NCBI GenBank assembly: GCA_050330955.1
Contig: JBHJHJ010000138.1
Coordinates: 1-18,383, forward strand
Length of the DNA stretch: 18,383 bases
Origin: JBCCAG01 sp050330955
GTDB taxonomy: Bacteria; Cyanobacteriota; Cyanobacteriia; CAKZMO01
Direction: 5' to 3'
The first letter of the stretch is position 1; each line of letters begins with the position of its first letter. The translations under genes and the position numbers were made by a program. Below, piece after piece: positions 7,406 to 15,235 of this stretch. Under the pieces are notes generated by a model, which was given only the letters and a program-made list of their open reading frames with translations, was not told the origin of the DNA and did no database searches.

Positions 7406-7532
7406 GGATGGTGGGTTATACCCTCCAGCGACTGCTGCAATACGTGTCAGCACAAGCGTGTTGGCGCTAACCGGCATGGCTATGCGTCAAAATCGCGTGC
7501 GGCTTTCTCTATGAAAACCTCAGCACCGTGTA

Positions 7533-9389
7533 ATGAATCAAGACTTATGGACTAATACGGTTTCCTGTCTAGCCTGTGTCTATGGCATAGCGATCGCTCA
7601 GGGCCAGTCTGCTGACGGCGCCGCCGGCAGCTCTGAAACCGGCTTGTTGGTGCTGCAGGTGCTCATTGGCGTGACGTCGATTACGACGCTGCTGCTGACG
7701 ATGACGGTAGTGCAGCAGCGCCAAACTGCAGCAGCGCTCAAACTTTCTGAGGAGAAGTTTTCAAAGGCGGTGGGGTTTAGCCCTGACGCGGTGACCCTCA
7801 GCCAACTTAAGGACGGACGTTTTATTGAGGTAAACGACAGTTTTGTCACGCTGACTGGCTATAGCCGTGAAGAAACTTTAGGGCGAACGTCCATTGAGCT
7901 GGGGCTTTGGTACGACCCAGACGAGAGACGGGAACTAGTCGAAAATATCCGAAAAACGGGAACGGTGCGCAATCAGGACATGATGTTTCGCCACCGGGAC
8001 GGACAGATTATCCACACGCTGCTGTCGACGTCGGTATTCGAACTGGATCACCAGCCCTGCTTGCTCACCGTGGCCCGGGACGTGACGGAGCGTAAGCGCT
8101 CTCGAGAAACGCTGCGGCTTTCAGCAGAGCGCGATCGCCTCTTGGGTAAGATTGCGCTTCGCATTCACCAGTTCTTAGACTTAGACCGTATTTTAGAGGC
8201 CACCGTCGATGAGGTGCGGCGGGTGCTCCGGGTGGACCGCGCCTTCATTCACCGTATGCAAGGGGACGGCAGTAGCGAAATTGTGGCCGAATCTGTTGTC
8301 CAGCCTTTCCCCTCAATTTTGGGCGTGGCTGCCGAAATCCCCACTGAAGATATCCGCATAGCAATGGAGGAAGAATCGGTTGTTCAGGTAAACGATATCA
8401 GTCTCCTAGAGGATACCTGCCCCTATCGAAACTTTGTGCAGCGCTACGAGACCAAGTCGGCGATGGGGGCATCCATTGTGGTCAATGGCCAGCTGTTTGG
8501 CGTGCTGGTGGTCCATCAGTGCCGCCAAAAGCGGCAGTGGCGGCCCAGCGAAAGCGATCTGCTAGAGCGGATTGCCACCCAAATGGCGATCGCAATTTCC
8601 CAGGCTACGCTACTCAACAGGGTCCAGGCGCTCAACGCCAATCTAGAGCAGCAGGTGGCAGAGCGCACCGTCGCGCTCAAGCGGCAGATGCAAGAGGTTC
8701 AGGACCTCAATAGTCTGCAGCACTTTTTCCTCCACGCGATTACCCACGACCTGCGAACCACGGTAATGGGAAACTCGCTGCTGCTGCGGACGCTGGCGGC
8801 GGACGCTCAGGGCACCGTGAGCATTTCCGTCGATCTGTTGAAGCAGATGTACCACGCTGGTGAGGTCCAGCTTCGCAAACTCAACGCCCTGCAGGATATT
8901 TACCAAGCGCGAACCATGGGACTTGTCCTTGCTCAAACCGAAGTTTCCCTGCCTGATTTAGTAGAGCAGGTGACGATGGAGCTAGACCCGATTCTTCACG
9001 AAAATCAGGTCCAGCTTACCCTCGACATGCCAAGCGATCTACCGCTGGTTTTGGCCGATTCCCCGCGAATACGCCAAGTGATCCATCAGTTAGTGACGAA
9101 TGCGGCGTGCCACAACTTTCCCACCGTATCGGTTAAGCTCACTGCATGGGCTACCCCGACGGCGGTCCACTGCTGCGTGGCCGATGATGGTGTCGGCATC
9201 TGTCCTGAGCGCTGCCGCTGCCTGTTTGACCTATGCGTGAAAGATTCAAGCTCACGCCACTATCGCAGCGTGAGCCTGGGTCTTCATCACTGTCGGCAAA
9301 TTATCGAGGCCCACGGCGGGGCGATCGCCGTTGAAAGTCAGCTCAGCCAGGGGACGCAGCTATCGTTTACCCTGCCGCGCCCCGGCTAG
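7533..9389 (+). CDS. PAS-GAF sensor histidine kinase with remnant MASE1 N-terminus
   Basis: A 618-residue sensor kinase. Order: two hydrophobic segments (about 5-24 and 38-60), a PAS domain (about 70-190, ending in the PAC-like VARDVTERK), a phytochrome-like GAF domain (about 198-365), a coiled coil (365-395), a histidine phosphotransfer helix with His405 in ITHDLRTT, and a HATPase domain with N-box Asn523 (LVTNAACHN) and G1 box DDGVGI (551-556). The G2 region reads SVSLGL (579-584) instead of the usual GxGLGL, which may weaken ATP binding. The text from 17 to 75 resembles the last two membrane helices of MASE1, which normally has about eight; a TAA immediately before the ATG closes the frame, so the sensor appears truncated. 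No response regulator gene is adjacent; the ligand and partner are unknown. It is one of several possible hybrid-family members and not assignable to a named kinase. Confidence 0.82.
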   Translation: MNQDLWTNTVSCLACVYGIAIAQGQSADGAAGSSETGLLVLQVLIGVTSITTLLLTMTVVQQRQTAAALKLSEEKFSKAVGFSPDAVTLSQLKDGRFIEVNDSFVTLTGYSREETLGRTSIELGLWYDPDERRELVENIRKTGTVRNQDMMFRHRDGQIIHTLLSTSVFELDHQPCLLTVARDVTERKRSRETLRLSAERDRLLGKIALRIHQFLDLDRILEATVDEVRRVLRVDRAFIHRMQGDGSSEIVAESVVQPFPSILGVAAEIPTEDIRIAMEEESVVQVNDISLLEDTCPYRNFVQRYETKSAMGASIVVNGQLFGVLVVHQCRQKRQWRPSESDLLERIATQMAIAISQATLLNRVQALNANLEQQVAERTVALKRQMQEVQDLNSLQHFFLHAITHDLRTTVMGNSLLLRTLAADAQGTVSISVDLLKQMYHAGEVQLRKLNALQDIYQARTMGLVLAQTEVSLPDLVEQVTMELDPILHENQVQLTLDMPSDLPLVLADSPRIRQVIHQLVTNAACHNFPTVSVKLTAWATPTAVHCCVADDGVGICPERCRCLFDLCVKDSSSRHYRSVSLGLHHCRQIIEAHGGAIAVESQLSQGTQLSFTLPRPG

Positions 9390-10300
9390 CGGACCAGGTC
9401 TTGCCTGAAGGCACAGCTCTGGGAAGTGAGGATGTCGACGCGCTCTGGGAAGTGCTCTTCAAGAAACGTGGTTAGGTCGCTGGCGGCGTCGACGGCTTGG
9501 GCCACTTCTGCCTCGGACACGGATTTGTCTACCCGGGTATAGTGGAAGCCGTAGAAGTCGATGCCGGCCTCCTGGAGGGCATTTTGCATGTTGACGATGT
9601 TGTTCTCTTTATCGTCAATGAGAATGACCGAGCCGTAGGATTTGTCCACTTCTTCAAGCAGGTCAAGCAGCAGAGTGCCCTTGTTCAGGCCTGACACCAT
9701 GAATACACCGTCGATGTAGCTGACGGGAGCCTGCCTGCTTTCGTCTTCCCCAATGAATCGAACGGGTTCGTTTTCGGGCAGAAGATGCTCATCGGAAAAG
9801 CTGAGCCCGTTTCGCAGCAGCTCCCGCATGGTGGCCGACCGGTAGTCCTCGCCGCGTGCGGTGAGGACCAGCTGGTCCATCTCAATGCTGTCAATGACTT
9901 CTGCAGCATCGGGTTGGGTGAGCTTATTGGTGCCAATCTCGAAGGCAACGCTGAGGAAGTCAAATAGGCAGTTGACCTGCTGCACTTCTTCAATAGTGAT
10001 GTCTTTACCGGTGGGGTCTTTGGCCCTGCCCCGCTGCCATTCGTACCATTTATCGCTACCGAAAAATTCGTTGGCGGTCAGCATGGTGTCATCCACGTCG
10101 ACCACAAGCAGCGTTTCAGAGGGCGCAAGCTCTCCAGCAGCTTGCTTGACTTCGTTGAGGTCTTTGATTTCGACAATCTGGCTGACGGCTTTGCCGTCAC
10201 TGGCGGTATCAGATACAGCGTTGCTGGCGTTCTCTCCGGGGGCGGCGCTACAGGCGGCTAGGGTGGCGGTGGTAACGATCGCGAGGAACTGTTTAAGCAT
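9386..10300 (-). CDS. DUF2608 / HAD-like exported lipoprotein
   Basis: A 304-residue protein with a lipoprotein signal peptide: MLKQ, a hydrophobic stretch, then the lipobox TLAAC (Cys17), followed by a Ser/Ala-rich linker. The body carries HAD-superfamily motifs in order: DVDDT (Asp68, Asp70, Thr72), Thr147 in VLTARG, Lys207 in GLNKG, and Asp229-Asp230 in ILIDDKENN. This is the layout of DUF2608, a group of HAD-like proteins of unknown substrate; a phosphatase acting outside the plasma membrane is the natural inference because the nucleophile Asp68 and acid Asp70 are both present. It converges on the histidine kinase gene and the two stop codons share the bases CTAG (9386-9389). The ATG start lacks an obvious Shine-Dalgarno sequence. 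Confidence 0.8.
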   Translation of the reverse strand: MLKQFLAIVTTATLAACSAAPGENASNAVSDTASDGKAVSQIVEIKDLNEVKQAAGELAPSETLLVVDVDDTMLTANEFFGSDKWYEWQRGRAKDPTGKDITIEEVQQVNCLFDFLSVAFEIGTNKLTQPDAAEVIDSIEMDQLVLTARGEDYRSATMRELLRNGLSFSDEHLLPENEPVRFIGEDESRQAPVSYIDGVFMVSGLNKGTLLLDLLEEVDKSYGSVILIDDKENNIVNMQNALQEAGIDFYGFHYTRVDKSVSEAEVAQAVDAASDLTTFLEEHFPERVDILTSQSCAFRQDLVR

Positions 10301-10362
10301 GGTGATGTTGTGGGGGTGGTAGATCGCGAAACGACTCTAAATTAGCTCATCTTGTCAGCGAT

Positions 10363-10389
10363 CGCTCACTATTGAATGGACAGTGAGCG
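10363..10389. repeat. Inverted repeat between recG and the DUF2608 gene
   Basis: CGCTCACT (10363-10370) pairs with AGTGAGCG (10382-10389) across 11 bases, just after the recG stop codon in the minus-strand reading direction. There is no T-run beyond it, so it may be a weak terminator or a processing site. The left arm overlaps a HIP1 octamer. Confidence 0.4.
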
Positions 10390-10401
10390 CAAGTGGCCCC
10401 C

Positions 10402-12951
10402 TTAAGTCAAAATTGTCCCGCCCATCAGCCGCCGGTATCGATGGGCCAGCTCACCCTTCAGCAGCGGATACCGCGCCAGCGTCGGGTCTTCTGCCATAAT
10501 TGCTACCGCCGCCTCCCGGGCGATCGCCAGCACCTCCTGGTCGTTAATCAAACTGGCCAGGGCAAAGTCCGGCAATCCCGACTGCCGGCGACCCAGCACC
10601 TCCCCCGGCCCGCGAAATCGCAGGTCCATCTCCGCAATGAAAAAGCCGTCCTGGGACTGCTCCAGCACCTTGAGCCGCTGAATCGCCACTTCTGCCTTCG
10701 ACGCCGTCATCAGCAGGCAAAAGGACTGGTCGCTGCCCCGCCCCACCCGGCCCCGAAGCTGGTGGAGCTGGGAGAGGCCAAAGCGCTCGGCGTGCTCAAT
10801 CAGCATGATAGAGGCGTTGTGCACGTCCACCCCCACCTCCACCACCGTAGTGGACACCAGAATCTGCGTCTCATTGCGGCGAAACTGCTGAATCACCTCG
10901 TCCTTTTCCTGGGAGGACAGCCGCCCGTGGAGCAGCCCCACCGCAAACTCAGGGAAGATTTCCTGAAGATGCTGGTGCTCGTCTACTGCCGACTTGAGGT
11001 CCAGCTTCTCCGACTCCTCTACTAGGGGCAGCACCACATACACCTGCCGCCCTTGGGCGATCTCCCGCCGCATCAGGTCGTAGGCGTGGGGGCGATCGCG
11101 CCCGTGGAGCAGGGTGGTCTGGATGGGTTTACGGCCCGGCGGCAGCTCGTCAATCTGGCTCACGTCCAGGTCGCCGTGCAGGGTTAGGGCCAGGGTGCGG
11201 GGTATGGGCGTCGCCGTCATGGTGAGCACGTGGGGGTTGTCTCCCTTTTGCTGCAGCTTGGCCCGCTGCGCCACGCCAAAGCGATGCTGTTCGTCAATCA
11301 CTACTAGACCCAGCCGCTGAAACTGCACCGGATCTTCAATTAAGGCATGGGTGCCCACCAGCAGCGGCAGCTCTCCGGTTTGGAGCTGGCGGTGAATCTC
11401 CCGCCGCTTGGCCGTCCGGGTAGAGCCCGTCAACAGCTCCACCGGCAGAAACATCTGGTTAAACCACTCCACCAGCTTGCGGTAGTGCTGCTCGGCTAGC
11501 ACCTCCGTCGGGGCCATAAACGCCGCCTGATAGCCCGACTGGATGGCCGCCAAAATTGCCGCGATCGCCACCACGGTTTTTCCCGAACCTACGTCCCCCT
11601 GCACCAGCCGGTTCATGGGCACGCTCTGCTGCAGGTCACCCAAAATCTCCTGCACCACCCGCTGCTGCGCTCCAGTGAAGCTGAAGGGCAGCAGCGCGTA
11701 GAACTGCTCCAGTAGCGAACCCGCCGTGGTGAGCACTGCTGAAGTTTCCACGGTCTGCTCCCGGCGGCGGTGCAGCAGGCCGAGCTGCAGGTAGAAAAAC
11801 TCGTCGAACACCAGGCGGCGGCGGGCCTGATTCAGCACCTCGTCGTCTGGAGGAAAGTGGATGTGGGCGATCGCCACCGGCAGTGGTGCCAGGTTGTGGC
11901 CCTGCCGCACGGGCTCGGGCAGGGCATCTGGCAGGTGCACCGCTGCGGGCAGGGCAGCTACTACGGCCTTGCGTACCAGGTCGGCGCTAACCCCTTCGGT
12001 GAGCGGGTACAGCGGCACCACGCGGCCCACGCTGAGGGAGTCGATGGCGCCGTCGGCGTGGTCGATCACCTCGATTTGAGGGTCGTCGAGGGTGAGGCCG
12101 TACTTGTTCTCCTTCACCAACCCCGACGCCGCCACCGTCGCCCCCGGGGGATACAGCCGCTTTTGCTGCTCCTGCCAGCCCCGGTTGCTGTAGCGCTTTC
12201 CCGCGAAAAAGCGGCCCAGCTTCAGCGTGCCGCTGCGATCGCGGATGCGAATCTCCATAATCGTCAGCTTGGGATTGCGGGGGCTGGTGAAGCAGGTGCA
12301 GCGGGTCACGCTGCCGACAACGGTGACGGTCTCTCCAGCCACTAAATCTCGAATCGCTACCTGGCGGGCGTAATTAATGTAGTCGCGGGGGTAGTGAAAC
12401 AGCAGGTCGCGGAGGGTGAATAATCCCAGCTTCCCCAGCCGCTCGCTGTTTTTGGGGCCGATTCCCGGCAGGTACGTTACCGCCTGGTCGAGGGTGAGCT
12501 TGGTGTTTCGGTGGCGGTGGTCTACGGGCACCGTCCGCGGGGCAGCAGGCGAGGGGCGATCGCGCCGCTGCGGGCCGCTGGATTCGGCTACGGCAACTCC
12601 AGATTGCTGAGGCTGCTGCGAAGACAGGTGACCTGGGTCAGGAGAGCTGGAAGAACTGGAACCCGTTGAGCGCTCTGAGAGCGATCGCCTGGTTTCGTGG
12701 AGGAGTCGCCGAGTCTGGGCCACCAGATGCTGACGCTGGGCAAACGACAGCTCGGAGTAGTCGGTGAACTGCTGGGAGAGGGCTTTCCACCGGGAGCGCT
12801 CGCTGGTTGCTAGGCCAACCGGCGGCTCAGCAAGCTGGAGGGCCAAAAATTCGCTGAACCGAGAATGACGACCCACCAGGTCGTTGAACCCTTGCTCTGC
12901 CTCGATTGACAGGGCTTTTTGCACACGCTGCCAGTCCATCGGCGTCGTCAT
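10402..12951 (-). CDS. recG: ATP-dependent DNA helicase RecG
   Basis: RecG remodels stalled replication forks and recombination intermediates. Taking ATG at 12951 gives 849 residues beginning MTTPMDWQRVQKALS; the frame stays open to 13035, but that extension would overlap the upstream gene and looks like leader. The N-terminal extension (about 1-150) with a Ser/Gln-rich linker (about 92-119) is usual in cyanobacterial RecG. Then come a helix-hairpin-helix-like LPGIGPKNSERLGKLG, the OB-fold wedge domain (about 200-300), and the helicase core with Walker A GDVGSGKT (452-459), DEQH (553-556), TATPIPRT (579-586) and the second RecA lobe with HQLRGRVGRG. All key motifs are intact. It is last in the rpsB-tsf-hypothetical-recG order, 53 bases after the upstream gene. 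Confidence 0.93.
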   Translation of the reverse strand: MTTPMDWQRVQKALSIEAEQGFNDLVGRHSRFSEFLALQLAEPPVGLATSERSRWKALSQQFTDYSELSFAQRQHLVAQTRRLLHETRRSLSERSTGSSSSSSPDPGHLSSQQPQQSGVAVAESSGPQRRDRPSPAAPRTVPVDHRHRNTKLTLDQAVTYLPGIGPKNSERLGKLGLFTLRDLLFHYPRDYINYARQVAIRDLVAGETVTVVGSVTRCTCFTSPRNPKLTIMEIRIRDRSGTLKLGRFFAGKRYSNRGWQEQQKRLYPPGATVAASGLVKENKYGLTLDDPQIEVIDHADGAIDSLSVGRVVPLYPLTEGVSADLVRKAVVAALPAAVHLPDALPEPVRQGHNLAPLPVAIAHIHFPPDDEVLNQARRRLVFDEFFYLQLGLLHRRREQTVETSAVLTTAGSLLEQFYALLPFSFTGAQQRVVQEILGDLQQSVPMNRLVQGDVGSGKTVVAIAAILAAIQSGYQAAFMAPTEVLAEQHYRKLVEWFNQMFLPVELLTGSTRTAKRREIHRQLQTGELPLLVGTHALIEDPVQFQRLGLVVIDEQHRFGVAQRAKLQQKGDNPHVLTMTATPIPRTLALTLHGDLDVSQIDELPPGRKPIQTTLLHGRDRPHAYDLMRREIAQGRQVYVVLPLVEESEKLDLKSAVDEHQHLQEIFPEFAVGLLHGRLSSQEKDEVIQQFRRNETQILVSTTVVEVGVDVHNASIMLIEHAERFGLSQLHQLRGRVGRGSDQSFCLLMTASKAEVAIQRLKVLEQSQDGFFIAEMDLRFRGPGEVLGRRQSGLPDFALASLINDQEVLAIAREAAVAIMAEDPTLARYPLLKGELAHRYRRLMGGTILT

Positions 12952-13004
12952 GAGTAAAGCGCCATAGATAAACGATGGTAGCAGGGAGCGCCCAGAACAG
13001 CCGC

Positions 13005-14114
13005 TTAAGAGGGCTCGTACCAGGAGGCCCGCCAAGCCGATTCGGCCTCAACCGTGACCCACTCCCGCTGATACTTCTCGTATTTTTGGCTGAGCTTGCG
13101 CAGCTTGCCGTACAGACTCCGGAGATGCGATCGCTTCGCTGACAGGTGAGCGTCATTAAATTCCAGCTCTGAGATCTGCAGTCGAATCGCCATCACCGGA
13201 GAGACCTCAGCATCTTCCTCATCTGCCCGCACCCGCAGGCTCAAAACATTGGGGGGACCTTCAACCACTTCAGCGGCCCCTGTCTTGACCACGGCTTCGA
13301 GCACCGCCTCTGGCAAATCCTGAGGCAGAACGCCAAGCGATCGCAGATGGTCATTGATGTCGTCTGCGAGCTGGTCTAAAACCTGAGCCACAGCGGTCTC
13401 CATCTTTTTTTGTCGAGAGAGTAGGGCTGTGGGCGCTTTGAGGGTATCATCAGCGCTAACTGATGGGTCGTTTAAGGCGCTCCCAATGGGCTGAGCATCC
13501 ACCGCATCAGGGACAGCGTCACCCTCAACACCGTCCTGCGGCTCGGCGTCCTGTTCTGGCTCGGGCTCTGCCGCCGTCTCTGGTTGTCCATCTGGTTGTT
13601 CATCAGCTTGCGCGTTTGGCTGTGGGTCTGCTTGTGGGTCCGCCTGCGGCGCTTCCCCATCTGAGTCATCAGCAGATTTATCTCTAGCGGCGCGAATAAG
13701 TAAGCTGAGATTTAAGCCAGATTGGACCGGCTCTTTAGACTTCAAAACCACCGTGTCCGGCGTTTCCTCAGCGCCAGGGACGGCTGCTTCAGACGCCGCT
13801 GGAGACGCCTGAAGCCGTCGCCTTTGCAGCACCTGTAGAAGCTGGTCCGGGTCGATAAGCTGGGCGCAGCTCTGGGCGATCGCGGTCTGAAGTGTCTGCT
13901 GCACCTGCTCGCGCTGGCTTGTGGTCAGCTTCAAAAATCGCTCTGGATAGCCCTGGGTACACAGGCTATAGCAGGCAGAAACGACTTGACGACGCAGGGA
14001 TTGAGCCAGGACAGCGAGATAGTCTCGATGCGCTTTGTCAAGTTCACCCGCAAGCTGACTCGTGGCTGATTCGATCGCCGTCAAGGTCTGCTTGAGCTTC
14101 TTAGCATCAGCCAT
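13005..14114 (-). CDS. Conserved hypothetical protein between tsf and recG
   Basis: A 369-residue soluble protein with no domain I can name. The N-terminal part (1-105) is helical and Leu/Gln-rich. A long acidic, Asp/Gln/Pro/Ala-rich segment (about 147-208, with repeats of the type QADPQADPQPNAQAD) follows. The C-terminal third (about 230-369) looks folded and ends in a charged helix (KRSHLRSLYGKLRKLSQKYE) with several tryptophans. A gene of this kind at this place is a recurring feature of cyanobacterial genomes, from memory. It starts 15 bases after the tsf stop codon, so it is almost certainly co-transcribed with it, suggesting a link to translation or replication, but the function is unknown. 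Confidence 0.75.
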   Translation of the reverse strand: MADAKKLKQTLTAIESATSQLAGELDKAHRDYLAVLAQSLRRQVVSACYSLCTQGYPERFLKLTTSQREQVQQTLQTAIAQSCAQLIDPDQLLQVLQRRRLQASPAASEAAVPGAEETPDTVVLKSKEPVQSGLNLSLLIRAARDKSADDSDGEAPQADPQADPQPNAQADEQPDGQPETAAEPEPEQDAEPQDGVEGDAVPDAVDAQPIGSALNDPSVSADDTLKAPTALLSRQKKMETAVAQVLDQLADDINDHLRSLGVLPQDLPEAVLEAVVKTGAAEVVEGPPNVLSLRVRADEEDAEVSPVMAIRLQISELEFNDAHLSAKRSHLRSLYGKLRKLSQKYEKYQREWVTVEAESAWRASWYEPS

Positions 14115-14129
14115 GGTCAGCCCAGTGAG

Positions 14130-14993
14130 TTACTTCTTGCCCGATTTTTTCGTGGCTTTCTTGGTGGTCTTTTCCGCTTTGATGGTCTTTTCCGCTTTTT
14201 CGGCCTTTGCCGTCTTTTCACCCTTTTCAGAGGCCTGGCTATCTGCTTCGGTCCCATCTGCTGGCCGGTCAACCGTCGGCTTCACAGGGGATACTTCTTC
14301 AGCCGCCGTTTTTTCAGCCGCTGGCTTACTTGCTTCCTTTTGCCCCGTCTGAGCAGCCACCTCAGCCGCAAAGTCTGACTCTTCCTTTTCAATCCCTTCG
14401 CCTAGGACAAAGCGAGCAAAGCGACGGACCGCCACTTTTTCACCAATCTCACCGGATGTCCGCTTAACAAGCTCATCTACGGTGATGCTTTGATCCCGAA
14501 TGTAGGGCTGATCGAGCAGGGCAAGCTCCTTCAAACGCTTGTCGATGCGCCCTTTGACGATCTTCTCCCGAATGTCCACAGGCTTTTTCGAGAGGTCGTC
14601 GCGGCCCATCTCAATCTCTTTTTCCTTCTCAGCTACTGATGGGGGAATATCCTCAGTGCTCACGTACTCGACGTTAGGACACGCTGCAATCTGCATCGCA
14701 ATATTCTTGACCAGCTCCTGGAAGACCTCGTTACGGGCGACAAAGTCAGTCTGACAGTTCACCTCAACAAGAACGCCGACGCGCCCCCCGGTGTGAATAT
14801 AGCTCCCCACCAACCCCTCAGCAGCCACCTTACCCGCCTTCTTCTCAGCAGAAGAAATGCCCTTCTGACGCAGCCAGTCCGAGGCCTTTTCCATATTCCC
14901 ATCGGTTTCCGACAGGGCTTTCTTACAGTCCATCATCGGTGCGCCGGTTTTTTCGCGCAGCTCCTTAACCAGTTTTGCCGATATTTCAGCCAT
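14130..14993 (-). CDS. tsf: Translation elongation factor Ts
   Basis: The nucleotide exchange factor for EF-Tu in the cytoplasm. The 287 residues contain an N-terminal UBA-like domain (1-55, with LREKTGAPMMDCKKAL), the core with TDFVARN (82-88) that contacts EF-Tu, and the conserved VRRFARFVLGEGIEK (189-203). The homologous part ends near residue 218, the usual full length in many cyanobacteria. Beyond it lies a 69-residue low-complexity tail rich in Lys, Ala, Glu and Thr ending in KKATKKSGKK. The tail-coding DNA contains a 16-base direct repeat (14165-14180 and 14183-14198), so the tail probably grew by duplication. It lies 242 bases downstream of rpsB. Confidence 0.94.
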   Translation of the reverse strand: MAEISAKLVKELREKTGAPMMDCKKALSETDGNMEKASDWLRQKGISSAEKKAGKVAAEGLVGSYIHTGGRVGVLVEVNCQTDFVARNEVFQELVKNIAMQIAACPNVEYVSTEDIPPSVAEKEKEIEMGRDDLSKKPVDIREKIVKGRIDKRLKELALLDQPYIRDQSITVDELVKRTSGEIGEKVAVRRFARFVLGEGIEKEESDFAAEVAAQTGQKEASKPAAEKTAAEEVSPVKPTVDRPADGTEADSQASEKGEKTAKAEKAEKTIKAEKTTKKATKKSGKK

Positions 14994-15115
14994 GATGCTT
15001 CAGTCCTATGTGCTCTGTCTATGCTAATGGGTGCTTGTCCAAACTGGCATCGCCTAGGAGCCTTCTAGCTGATTTGCCTATGGTCCTTAGGCTGTACTGC
15101 CACGTACTCATGATG

Positions 15116-15170
15116 TTTAGAGTAACGTTGTGCCACTCTACAAAGAATACGCACTGTAGAGGACTCTAAA
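15116..15170 (-). promoter_or_regulatory. Nested inverted repeats in the rpsB-tsf spacer
   Basis: An outer pair TTTAGAGT (15116-15123) / ACTCTAAA (15163-15170) encloses an inner pair CTCTACA (15136-15142) / TGTAGAG (15155-15161). AGAGTAAC occurs as a direct repeat at 15119-15126 and 15171-15178. In the rpsB-tsf messenger this would fold into a two-storey hairpin upstream of tsf. Confidence 0.5.
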
Positions 15171-15185
15171 AGAGTAACAGCGCAG

Positions 15186-15228
15186 GGGAACTTTGAGCGT
15201 AAGCCTAGGGTTTATGCTCAAAGTTCCC
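15186..15228 (-). terminator. Long hairpin just after rpsB, probable attenuator
   Basis: GGGAACTTTGAGC pairs perfectly with GCTCAAAGTTCCC, and the stem extends by six pairs through one G-T wobble to about 17-19 bp around a short loop. It begins eight bases after the rpsB stop in the minus direction. No strong T-run follows, which suits partial termination or messenger stabilisation so that S2 and EF-Ts are made in different amounts. Confidence 0.65.
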
Positions 15229-15235
15229 GGAGAAA

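Larger units (their letters stand above)
7197..7532 (+). other. 336-base intergenic region with two structured elements
   Basis: No gene seen. It contains the perfect hairpin at 7318-7351 and the inverted repeat at 7383-7405, listed separately. The last 120 bases before the kinase show no good promoter and no recognisable coding remnant in the kinase frame, which is closed by TAA at 7530-7532. Confidence 0.5.

Noticed and set aside
10393..11025. Long plus-strand frame opposite recG
   Set aside because: Histidine/leucine/proline-rich shadow of the strongly supported recG frame on the other strand.
12952..13035. 28-residue N-terminal extension of RecG
   Set aside because: It would overlap the upstream hypothetical gene, and homologues begin near MTTPMDW; the extension is probably untranslated.
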